Below are positions 1 through 5,799 of a stretch of DNA of 5,799 nt, piece by piece (position 1 is the stretch's first letter; each line of letters begins with the position of its first letter). Made by a program: the position numbers and the translations under genes. The stretch is taken from NCBI GenBank assembly GCA_030667035.1, contig DAOUWQ010000113.1, positions 1 to 5,799 on the forward strand, written 5' to 3'. The notes under the pieces were generated by a model. It did no database searches. It had not been told where the DNA came from and saw only the letters and a program-made list of their open reading frames with translations. The DNA comes from Candidatus Heimdallarchaeota archaeon. Its GTDB lineage: Archaea; Asgardarchaeota; Heimdallarchaeia; JABLTI01.

Positions 1-2
1 CA

Positions 3-602
3 ATAGGTAATAATCTTATTTTAGGAAGGAGTATAGAAAATAGCTTATTCAAAGCTATTAAAGATTTACCAAGAGAAATTGATGAAAAAGAAAACTGGTT
101 GAAAATGATTAACATGGGCTATAACTGTAAAGATGTTTTTCAAAACATTGCTGATAAAACATCGGATATTTCTCTTTCAAGAGTTTGGATATTATTAACC
201 AAAATTTCTTTAATTAGCTCTTCTGAATCAGGAGAGAAATTGATAGAAATAGCTGAAAACCTCGAAAAAAATAACATAATGACTGAGAACAGAAATTCAA
301 TATTCAAAGCTCAAAGATACAAGCTATTATTTCTGGGATCTGTAACATCTATTTTCCTAGGAATAATAGCTGGTTTGGCACCTTTGTTTGCTACATTTGT
401 TGCAATGTTTAAAGAAATCAGTATCCCTCAAATTACCTTGAGTTTGATACCTATTTCCTTGTATGTAATATCCGAAACTTCAGTATATTTTATTTCTGAT
501 ATAGGTTTTGGGAAATTTAATCTCAAATCCTTCATTTTGTCAAGCATTGCATATATTTGTTCTTTTTTATTAGCCAAAGGAATTATTTTTCTTATACTAT
601 AG
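3..602 (+). CDS. Type II secretion system F / TadC-FlaJ-like membrane protein, C-terminal part (5' end outside window)
   Basis: This is probably the C-terminal half of the polytopic platform protein of an archaeal type IV pilus or archaellum-like machine, the inner-membrane partner of a TadA/FlaI-type secretion ATPase. The frame is open to the window edge, giving 199 visible residues. A TTG at 99 is an in-frame Leu codon rather than a start, because the family pattern begins before it. The soluble part shows the T2SF signature: a 'GRSIENSLFKAIKDLP' stretch, then 'MGYNCKDVFQNIA', then 'SSESGEKLIEIAENL', followed by a linker helix. Three hydrophobic helices follow at about 333-405, 432-500 and 531-599; the first carries the 'GIIAGLAPLF' turn usual in archaeal TadC proteins. 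The stop is three bases from the stop of the convergent PAC2 gene. Whether it serves adhesion, DNA uptake or motility cannot be told, since the ATPase and pilin genes would lie to the left. Family assignment is fairly sure; the exact system is not. Confidence 0.8.
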   Translation: MGNNLILGRSIENSLFKAIKDLPREIDEKENWLKMINMGYNCKDVFQNIADKTSDISLSRVWILLTKISLISSSESGEKLIEIAENLEKNNIMTENRNSIFKAQRYKLLFLGSVTSIFLGIIAGLAPLFATFVAMFKEISIPQITLSLIPISLYVISETSVYFISDIGFGKFNLKSFILSSIAYICSFLLAKGIIFLIL

Positions 603-605
603 ACT

Positions 606-1334
606 TTAAATGTATAATCTCTTAGTACCATGTTCTTTATCTTCAACTGATTGCTCTTTAGTTTGAGTAATAATTTCTTGTAGGTTCTGCTCAATTATTT
701 CAGCATCTTGAATGAGTTTAGCAGTATCGATATTTAAATTAGTAATTTCATTGATTTTATTAATTGCAATTGCTGCTGCAGAAGGATCAGCTCTAGAGCT
801 CTCGGCATATGGAAGCATAGCTATTGCAGGAAAATTGTTAATTTCATAATATGTTAATATGAGTGCTAAAGGTCCAGTTACAAATAATCCATCTTCCAAT
901 AATGGAAGATCATATTGCGTGCTTTCGAGAAAAGAGGATGTTGCTATGAATCTTATCTTATCATCTTCATTTTTCTTTAACCTAGCATCTAATCCTCCAA
1001 TTAAAATTGCATTTTTGAATTTAGATTGAATTGACCAATCAACTAGCTTCTCAGCAAAAATCCTGTGTTCATGACGATATGGCTGAAATTGAGGAATTAG
1101 TAGAACGTTTTCTTCATTTTGATATAATTCGAACGGTAGTGAGAGTTTTCCATCTTTTGTAGTAATAAAGGGTGGTAGAAATTCACTTATAATCGTGCCA
1201 ATTTTTTCTGCTTGTAATTGATCAGCAATATATTTTATGCCAATAAATCCTGTAGTTCCAATTCCATGAAATCCTGTAATAAGAGTATTGTCTTTGAAAT
1301 TTCTATTGCCATTAATAATGAAATCTATTGTCAT
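606..1334 (-). CDS. PAC2-family protein (archaeal proteasome assembly chaperone-like) with C-terminal HbYX-type tail
   Basis: This complete 242-residue protein belongs to the PAC2 family, which in archaea includes the 20S proteasome assembly factors PbaA/PbaB. Visible family landmarks are 'GFHGIGTTG' (residues 21-29), 'EFLPPF' (51-56), 'GGLDAR' (113-118), 'GPLAL' (154-158) and 'LPYAESSRADPSAAA' (174-188). A polar helical tail of about 35 residues follows. The last three residues are Leu-Tyr-Ile, matching the hydrophobic-Tyr-any (HbYX) motif by which chaperones and activators insert into pockets of the proteasome alpha ring. The ATG at 1334 is preceded by AGGTGA five bases upstream, which supports this start. 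The gene looks monocistronic: it converges on the pilus gene at its 3' end and diverges from the surface-protein gene at its 5' end. PAC2 family membership is secure. The role as a proteasome chaperone or ATP-independent activator is inferred from the family and the tail, because many archaeal PAC2 paralogues have no known function. Confidence 0.88.
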   Translation of the reverse strand: MTIDFIINGNRNFKDNTLITGFHGIGTTGFIGIKYIADQLQAEKIGTIISEFLPPFITTKDGKLSLPFELYQNEENVLLIPQFQPYRHEHRIFAEKLVDWSIQSKFKNAILIGGLDARLKKNEDDKIRFIATSSFLESTQYDLPLLEDGLFVTGPLALILTYYEINNFPAIAMLPYAESSRADPSAAAIAINKINEITNLNIDTAKLIQDAEIIEQNLQEIITQTKEQSVEDKEHGTKRLYI

Positions 1335-1339
1335 TTATT

Positions 1340-1345
1340 TCACCT
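1340..1345 (-). promoter_or_regulatory. Shine-Dalgarno site of the PAC2 gene
   Basis: On the minus strand the sequence reads AGGTGA, then five bases, then the ATG at 1334. It is complementary to the 3' end of archaeal 16S rRNA and fixes the start codon of the PAC2 gene. Confidence 0.7.
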
Positions 1346-1367
1346 ATCTACTTTATTATTTAATACC

Positions 1368-1375
1368 TATTTAAA
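1368..1375 (-). promoter_or_regulatory. Candidate archaeal TATA box for the PAC2 gene
   Basis: The minus strand reads TTTAAATA, close to the archaeal TATA consensus. It sits 33-41 bases upstream of the PAC2 ATG. Typical spacing of about 25 bases would put the transcription start just upstream of, or overlapping, the Shine-Dalgarno site, so the 5' leader would be very short. The region is AT-rich, so a chance match is possible. Confidence 0.4.
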
Positions 1376-1456
1376 AAGTGATAATATCCAAAGTATCTGC
1401 CTATATTAACTATCTTATTTAATGGCAAAATATTCAGAAAAATCAATTTTAAGGTG

Positions 1457-1464
1457 TTTTTATA
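1457..1464 (+). promoter_or_regulatory. Candidate archaeal TATA box for the surface-protein gene
   Basis: TTTTTATA lies in the divergent intergenic region and is preceded by AAGGTG. With usual archaeal spacing, transcription would begin near 1485-1495. That leaves a leader of about 70 bases before the preferred ATG at 1562, or about 25 bases before the alternative ATG at 1514. No strong Shine-Dalgarno sequence stands before either start. The rest of 1335-1561 shows no RNA gene or longer ORF; it holds one nine-codon frame at 1497-1526 and a nine-base T run at 1466-1474. Confidence 0.35.
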
Positions 1465-1561
1465 GTTTTTTTTTAACTGATTCCCAGAGATTCAAAATGG
1501 TAAATCCCGCCCAATGTATACTTTGAATCGAAATGAGTACACTCTTGGATGTTTAGTTCAA

Positions 1562-4414
1562 ATGAAAAAAAATAAGTTTTTAACAATAATGATTTTATTA
1601 TTTTTATGTGTTCAACCAATTTTTAAAATGTATCCGGATCTCAATTTATATAATAACAAAGTAGATTTAAGAGAAAAGGAATTGGTAATAGCTCAAACCG
1701 AAATACCTCCATCTATAACATCAGTTGAAAAGAGTGATAATTCATTAACGAGCTCATCAATTGAGAGAAGTTTTCTCCTAAATGACACAATCTCAAATGA
1801 GATAAATTCTTTATCTATTAATAGTTGTGAGGATTGGAATGTTAACGGAGAATTCTATTTTGATAATTTAAGGTCTGAAAAAATTGTCAATGGTGATGCA
1901 GAGTCAACAGAAGCACTATGGACAGATTATATCCCTTCTCATTATGATGGAAATGTCACTCAAGAAAGCTCCCCAAAACAAGGAGATGTGATTTCAGGTA
2001 ACAGTTCTTGGTATTTTGACATAAAATCACAAGATCATACAACAATCGTAGGTTTTGATGATGCAATAAATTTGGAAGGCAATTCTGTAATATTTAGCTT
2101 GTCTTATTCATTGCTAAGTAATAGTCTTGGTACATCATTTGATTCAAATATCTGTATCCGACTGCTTTTCCAATTTGATATTTATATTTTCATCTGGTTT
2201 AATGGAAATCCAAGTGTACTTTCAAATGTCACTGGCCCAGGTGGGTATGCAGATTTATTGGTAAATAATGCTACTTTTAATGGTGAAATTAATAATTATT
2301 CACTGAATATAACAGAATTAGGTTTAGAGTTATTCAATCAAGAGCCAGATCAATTAAGAAGTTTTGCAGTTCAAACTTGGGGCGAAGAATCATATCAGAT
2401 GGAATTTATGATTGATAATTTATCACTTACAGATGAAATAACACCAAATTCCATTAATTTAGTAGTTAATTCAAATCTTGTTACAGGTAGTATAGGAACT
2501 GGTTATGTCCTTGTATATCCTTTACAACAATCAATTGTGATGTTCGAAATCGAGTTTATTTCAACAAGCAAGATTTATTGGGGTTGTAGATATAATATAT
2601 TTGGGTGGAGTTTTTTTGATAGTAGAATTGAATCCTCCTTTATGAACTACGATACAGTTAGAATAACTGAAAATTGCAATGAAAGCATAATTTCACCTAC
2701 CAATGTATCTTTAATATCATATCAAAAATGGGTATCAAAGGATTGGTTAGTTGATAATATTATTGTCGACTCAATAACATATCAATATTCAATTTCAGAA
2801 AGTAATATTACTCATAATAAAATTAGCTTTCAGGCTCCTAATTTCGGTAATTCACTTGAAATATCCTATTTTACAATTAATCGAATAAACTATATTTCAT
2901 TATCAAATAATCAAATAACTCACGATGAGCTACTTCAGATTAATATTGAATCCGAAATTTTAAATGAAGTGCTAGAAATCCAAATAATGAATTCAGCTGA
3001 AGAAGTAATCTATTCAAATATTACTACTACTAATCTGAGTGGTTCTACCTTTATTTTATATAGAAATCCCTCTAGTGAAATTGCCCGAGATAATTATACA
3101 ATACAAGTTTCTTGGCAAAGAGGTGAAAGCATTGGACTTGGCATTTCTTGGTTTCAGATAATTTCCAAACCTACAAAAATTATTTCTCTTGTAACTAATG
3201 CCAAAATTGAATATCAACAACCTATTGAATTGTATATTGATTATCTAAATGTTGAAGATAATATTACTATTGATTTTGCTACTGTAACTTACAGTTGGGA
3301 ATTCGATTCTGATTCAATGGATCAAAATTTGGAAGGTTTTTATTTTGTAATATTCGATCAAATTATTTCACCTGGATTCTATAATTTCACAATTATAAGT
3401 AGTAAAACAGACTTCGCTACAGCAACTTATTTGATTTGTATAGAAGTTATTTTTTCAACATTTGATTTAATACTTAACACACCATTTTCAGCTGTTCCTG
3501 GAGAAACAATTTCAATCAATTCTATTGCACTGAATAATCTTTCCAAGCCATTACAATATTTGGACCTAAAATTTGAAGTAAATAATCAATATCTACTTCA
3601 AACTACTACAAATGAGACAGGTTCTGTGACAATTTATTATCAGATACCATCAAATTATGTATATTCAACATTGAATATTTCATGTATCGTTTTAATGAAT
3701 GAAACTGAATTACTGATTTCCTCAAAGGAAATATTAGTGGAACTTTATGATATTTCAAGAGCTGTTAAATTGGGCTCTCCAACACATTTTGATTCTTATT
3801 CCAAGATGAATTCCACACTCTTTAATTTCTGTATAACGTATCCTTCAATTGGAGAGAAATGGCAAGCTTCTATTCCAAATGGATTTACACCAAAATCTGC
3901 AATAATTCTAACAAGTACTGGAAACATAACAGCAAATATTTCCCCAGGAGGTTTGATTACTTGGGAGAGATTGATAAGCGATCAAAATTACTCTGTTGAT
4001 ATTCTTCTCTTAGAGAATCCTATACCCGAATCCCTTTTAGATATAACACAGAGTAAAACCAGCATTTCTATTGAAATAACAATACAAACCAATTCCATTC
4101 CATATAATGGTCTTGACATTTCTATTACTAAATCAAGTGATTGGTCAAGTATCACTAATTGGAAATTGTTTTCAAAAGATATTGATATATCGCAAAGTCA
4201 TCAATTACAAGTTACTGAAACTAGCATAGATTTCAAAGTTGACTCTAGTAATGAAATCTCAATAGTTTTTATGCTAGTTGGTTCAATTGAAAGCATAGTT
4301 TCTATTACACCGTCTACAATTATCTTAGGAGTTGGCATAGTTTCATTAACTATTGCTTCAACATTTTTACTTTTCAAGAAAAAGTCAAATGTTTCACTTG
4401 ATATACAATTATAA
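1562..4414 (+). CDS. Large exported, membrane-anchored surface protein with jelly-roll-like and Ig-like domains
   Basis: This 950-residue protein is predicted to be exported and held on the cell surface; I recognise no named family. I chose the ATG at 1562 because it opens a classic signal peptide (Lys-Lys-Asn-Lys, then a hydrophobic run at residues 6-21). The in-frame ATG at 1514 would add 16 polar residues in front. Residues 108-287 resemble a carbohydrate-binding-type jelly roll ('IVNGDAES...W', 'GNSSWYFDI', closing 'MIDNLSL'). Residues 296-412 look like a second, more diverged one closing with 'LVDNIIV'. Three beta-rich Ig/macroglobulin-like segments follow at about 436-534, 535-630 and 631-730, then a beta domain to about 905. 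A single membrane helix at 919-938 precedes a Lys-Lys-Lys stop-transfer and a 12-residue cytoplasmic tail. About 24 N-X-S/T sequons lie outside the membrane. There is no lipobox and no evident catalytic motif. Glycan binding, adhesion or an S-layer-type role are all possible. The gene faces the winged-helix gene tail to tail, 13 bases apart. Confidence 0.85.
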   Translation: MKKNKFLTIMILLFLCVQPIFKMYPDLNLYNNKVDLREKELVIAQTEIPPSITSVEKSDNSLTSSSIERSFLLNDTISNEINSLSINSCEDWNVNGEFYFDNLRSEKIVNGDAESTEALWTDYIPSHYDGNVTQESSPKQGDVISGNSSWYFDIKSQDHTTIVGFDDAINLEGNSVIFSLSYSLLSNSLGTSFDSNICIRLLFQFDIYIFIWFNGNPSVLSNVTGPGGYADLLVNNATFNGEINNYSLNITELGLELFNQEPDQLRSFAVQTWGEESYQMEFMIDNLSLTDEITPNSINLVVNSNLVTGSIGTGYVLVYPLQQSIVMFEIEFISTSKIYWGCRYNIFGWSFFDSRIESSFMNYDTVRITENCNESIISPTNVSLISYQKWVSKDWLVDNIIVDSITYQYSISESNITHNKISFQAPNFGNSLEISYFTINRINYISLSNNQITHDELLQINIESEILNEVLEIQIMNSAEEVIYSNITTTNLSGSTFILYRNPSSEIARDNYTIQVSWQRGESIGLGISWFQIISKPTKIISLVTNAKIEYQQPIELYIDYLNVEDNITIDFATVTYSWEFDSDSMDQNLEGFYFVIFDQIISPGFYNFTIISSKTDFATATYLICIEVIFSTFDLILNTPFSAVPGETISINSIALNNLSKPLQYLDLKFEVNNQYLLQTTTNETGSVTIYYQIPSNYVYSTLNISCIVLMNETELLISSKEILVELYDISRAVKLGSPTHFDSYSKMNSTLFNFCITYPSIGEKWQASIPNGFTPKSAIILTSTGNITANISPGGLITWERLISDQNYSVDILLLENPIPESLLDITQSKTSISIEITIQTNSIPYNGLDISITKSSDWSSITNWKLFSKDIDISQSHQLQVTETSIDFKVDSSNEISIVFMLVGSIESIVSITPSTIILGVGIVSLTIASTFLLFKKKSNVSLDIQL

Positions 4415-4427
4415 TTATTATTCAAAT

Positions 4428-4757
4428 CTATTGCCAGATTTCAAAGAGTCTTTTTAGAGATCTAGCTTTTAGATTTTCTGTACGAAATCTAAAAATCCTT
4501 ATTCGACCAAATCGTTTTTCTTGAACTAGTCCTGCTTTTGTTAAGAAATTTAGATGTTGAGTTGCTGTGCTGTGATTTAGATTTGCTACTCTAGCAATCG
4601 CTGAGATATTTAGTTCTTCCATTTCAGCCAGTGTTTTTAAAATTACAACTCTACCCTTTGAGGACAAAACTTCTTCAATAGCATATTCTACTATCTTCTC
4701 TGAAACATTAAATTCAGTATTCATATTCTCGTATTCATTTAAGGTTTGATCTTGCAT
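4428..4757 (-). CDS. ArsR-like winged-helix DNA-binding protein
   Basis: This 109-residue protein is probably a transcription regulator with one winged helix-turn-helix domain. An acidic N-terminal segment of about 20 residues leads into the first helix ('VLSSKGRVVILKTLAE', residues 30-45). 'NISAIARVANLNHSTATQHLNFLTKAGLV' (50-78) forms the helix-turn-helix, with the recognition helix near 62-74. A basic wing ('EKRFGRIRIFRFR', 80-92) is followed by a short C-terminal helix. There are no cysteines, so a metal-sensing ArsR site of the classic kind is absent and no sensor domain is seen. The first ATG is chosen because GGAGG lies six bases upstream; a second Met at residue 12 has no such site. 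The gene follows cdc6 by 20 bases on the same strand, which points to co-transcription and possibly to control of replication genes or of its own operon. The DNA-binding fold is secure; the target is unknown. Confidence 0.85.
   Translation of the reverse strand: MQDQTLNEYENMNTEFNVSEKIVEYAIEEVLSSKGRVVILKTLAEMEELNISAIARVANLNHSTATQHLNFLTKAGLVQEKRFGRIRIFRFRTENLKARSLKRLFEIWQ
4467..4494. repeat. Perfect 10-base inverted repeat near the 3' ends of the convergent pair
   Basis: TTTTAGATTT (4467-4476) and AAATCTAAAA (4485-4494) are exact reverse complements separated by eight bases. They lie inside the last third of the winged-helix gene and about 50 bases past the stop of the surface-protein gene, so a read-through plus-strand transcript would fold here. 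No U tract follows on the plus strand. The repeat is real, but such AT-rich arms are near what chance gives in this window, so no function is asserted. Confidence 0.4.
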
Positions 4758-4763
4758 TTTTTT

Positions 4764-4768
4764 CCTCC
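4764..4768 (-). promoter_or_regulatory. Strong Shine-Dalgarno site of the winged-helix gene
   Basis: GGAGG on the minus strand lies six bases before the ATG at 4757, within the 20-base gap after the cdc6 stop. A strong internal ribosome site in so short a spacer supports translation of the second gene from a shared transcript. It also decides the start in favour of the first Met. Confidence 0.8.
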
Positions 4769-4777
4769 AAAAAACTA

Positions 4778-5799
4778 TTACCCTTTCTTATGAAATTGTT
4801 CTCTAATGGTAGTTTCAATTATTTCAGCGGAAACATCTGGTAAACTAATTAGAGTTGTTTGGCCTCTTTGCCCTTTACTGCTAAGTCTTGTAGTAATAAC
4901 GTCACAATTTTGTAAATATTGAATATATTCCCATATTTGTGTATGACTGCGAATCGGCAGATTAAATTCTTCACATAACCCTTTGTAAGTTTCCTCTAAT
5001 TCTCCCATTGTTAAGTAAGCTTTCTGAGTTGTTCTCAACTTTGCTGCAATAGCGAGTAAAGTTAGCTTTTGTTGAGTTGTTAAATCCTTAATAATCTCTT
5101 GTCTAATTACAGGGTGAATAGATGCATTTGCGTGTCTTACATGCTCTGGTAAAACTTTTAATGATTGCCTGTGATCCGCATACATTCCAGCACGTTCTAG
5201 TAATTCGATTGCAAATCGCGCATCACCATTCTTTGAGGCAATATCAGCAATTAAACTGATAGCATCATTTGAAACCGAATCTTCATAAAATGCTTCTCTT
5301 ACTCTATCTGATATTATATCACTTAATTGATCTTCATCATACGCTTCTAAGAAAATGGTATTTTGTCGCAGAGTACTCAATGTACTTTCGTCAAGCATTG
5401 TTCTGAAAGCAAAGTCTCTTACAATTGTAATTATAGATACTCTTTCTTTCATATCCAGCTCATCATCTGTTAACCTTGTTAAATCATAAAGCAAATTTGG
5501 TCCATCTTTTCGTATTACGAAATCAATTTCATCTAGTGTTACAATGAGATAGAGTTTTTTTCGATTTAGAATTTCAGTCAGCATATTAAGAATTTCTTCT
5601 GGAGAGAATCCCCTTACAGGAATGTGTGGATTGAATTTTCTTACTATTTCAAGAAGTGTTAGAAATGATGATCTTGCTCTCCTACAATTAACGTGAACAT
5701 ACTCCAAATTCAAGTTCTTTTGGGTTGAATATACTTTTATCATTTCACCGAATTTTAAAGCTATAGCTGTTTTACCTGTACCAATAGCACCAATAATAG
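4778..5799 (-). CDS. cdc6: Orc1/Cdc6-family AAA+ replication initiator-like protein, divergent (N-terminus outside window)
   Basis: This protein resembles the archaeal initiator that binds origin repeats and helps load the MCM helicase. The 339 visible residues begin just before Walker A. The ATG at 5743 is internal, since the frame continues to the window edge and encodes GAIGTGKT at 5768-5791. Roughly 40-60 N-terminal residues are therefore missing. Walker B LDEID lies at 5522-5536, and sensor 2 GDAR at 5216-5227 heads the lid domain. A C-terminal winged helix of the Cdc6_C type starts near 5079 and includes 'SSKGQRGQTTLISL' before the C-terminus. Two usual positions differ. Where most members have sensor 1 'xSND', this one reads 'IVRD' (Arg codon 5417-5419). 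Where they have 'LDxRVxSSL' (box VII Arg), this one reads 'LDESTLSTL' (Ser codon 5384-5386). ATP binding therefore looks intact, but hydrolysis or inter-subunit sensing may differ, as in an accessory paralogue. The winged-helix gene follows 20 bases downstream. Family membership is firm; being the main initiator is not. Confidence 0.88.
   Translation of the reverse strand, partial: IIGAIGTGKTAIALKFGEMIKVYSTQKNLNLEYVHVNCRRARSSFLTLLEIVRKFNPHIPVRGFSPEEILNMLTEILNRKKLYLIVTLDEIDFVIRKDGPNLLYDLTRLTDDELDMKERVSIITIVRDFAFRTMLDESTLSTLRQNTIFLEAYDEDQLSDIISDRVREAFYEDSVSNDAISLIADIASKNGDARFAIELLERAGMYADHRQSLKVLPEHVRHANASIHPVIRQEIIKDLTTQQKLTLLAIAAKLRTTQKAYLTMGELEETYKGLCEEFNLPIRSHTQIWEYIQYLQNCDVITTRLSSKGQRGQTTLISLPDVSAEIIETTIREQFHKKG

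Noticed and set aside
428..694. Minus-strand ORF of 88 codons
   Set aside because: It overlaps the end of the T2SF gene and the end of the PAC2 gene in another frame, is Lys/Ile-rich without any family pattern, and has no Shine-Dalgarno site.
789..800. 12-base palindrome AGCTCTAGAGCT as an operator
   Set aside because: It lies inside PAC2 coding sequence at conserved residues (around Ser-Ser-Arg-Ala-Asp), far from any promoter, and is expected by chance at this length.
891..910. 8-base-pair hairpin with a four-base loop
   Set aside because: It is within PAC2 codons for a plain 'LPLLEDG' stretch; one such hairpin is about what chance gives in a window of this size.
1218..1409. Plus-strand ORF of 63 codons
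   Set aside because: It is antisense to the well-supported 5' part of the PAC2 gene and its composition is low in information; a shadow frame.
1335..1513. Replication origin with ORB-like repeats
   Set aside because: Prompted by the cdc6 gene, I looked for repeated G-rich origin boxes here and in the other gaps and saw none; an origin, if present, is more likely upstream of cdc6, beyond 5799.
1562..1630. Lipoprotein signal peptide
   Set aside because: The only Cys in the hydrophobic run is preceded by Leu-Phe-Leu, which does not fit a lipobox, and the protein already has a C-terminal membrane anchor.
4201..4425. Minus-strand ORF of 74 codons
   Set aside because: It is antisense to the C-terminal anchor region of the surface-protein gene, with no recognisable domain.

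Overview
The window comes from an AT-rich archaeal genome. The evidence is gene content: an Orc1/Cdc6 initiator, a PAC2-family proteasome-assembly-type protein, an archaeal-style TadC/FlaJ membrane protein of the pilus/type II secretion family, a winged-helix regulator, and a large signal-peptide plus C-terminal-anchor surface protein. The low GC, the Asn/Ile/Ser-rich surface protein and the style of the set would fit an Asgard archaeon (Heimdallarchaeia-like). That lineage is inference, because no single gene here is diagnostic.

Layout, left to right. (1) Positions 3-602 (+) hold the C-terminal part of a T2SF/TadC-like pilus-platform protein whose start lies outside the window. (2) Positions 606-1334 (-) hold a complete PAC2-family protein that ends in Leu-Tyr-Ile, a match to the proteasome-docking HbYX motif; its stop is only 3 bases from the stop of gene 1. 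(3) Positions 1335-1561 are a divergent intergenic region with a candidate TATA box for each direction. (4) Positions 1562-4414 (+) hold a roughly 950-residue exported protein with two jelly-roll-like modules, several Ig-like beta domains, many N-glycosylation sequons and a C-terminal membrane anchor. (5) Positions 4428-4757 (-) hold a small ArsR-like winged-helix protein, convergent with gene 4. (6) Positions 4778-5799 (-) hold an Orc1/Cdc6-family AAA+ protein, missing its N-terminus at the window edge. It lies 20 bases upstream of the winged-helix gene, and the two look co-transcribed.

How they work together: the only clear functional unit is the cdc6-wHTH pair, where a replication-initiator-like ATPase is followed by a DNA-binding protein with its own strong Shine-Dalgarno sequence. 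The pilus gene, PAC2 gene and surface-protein gene look like separate transcription units packed tightly tail to tail. I see no tRNA, rRNA, CRISPR array, insertion sequence or integrase, and no convincing wholly new system. The points most worth a second look are the Orc1/Cdc6 protein lacking the usual sensor-1 Asn and box VII Arg, its pairing with the regulator, and the HbYX tail on the PAC2 protein.
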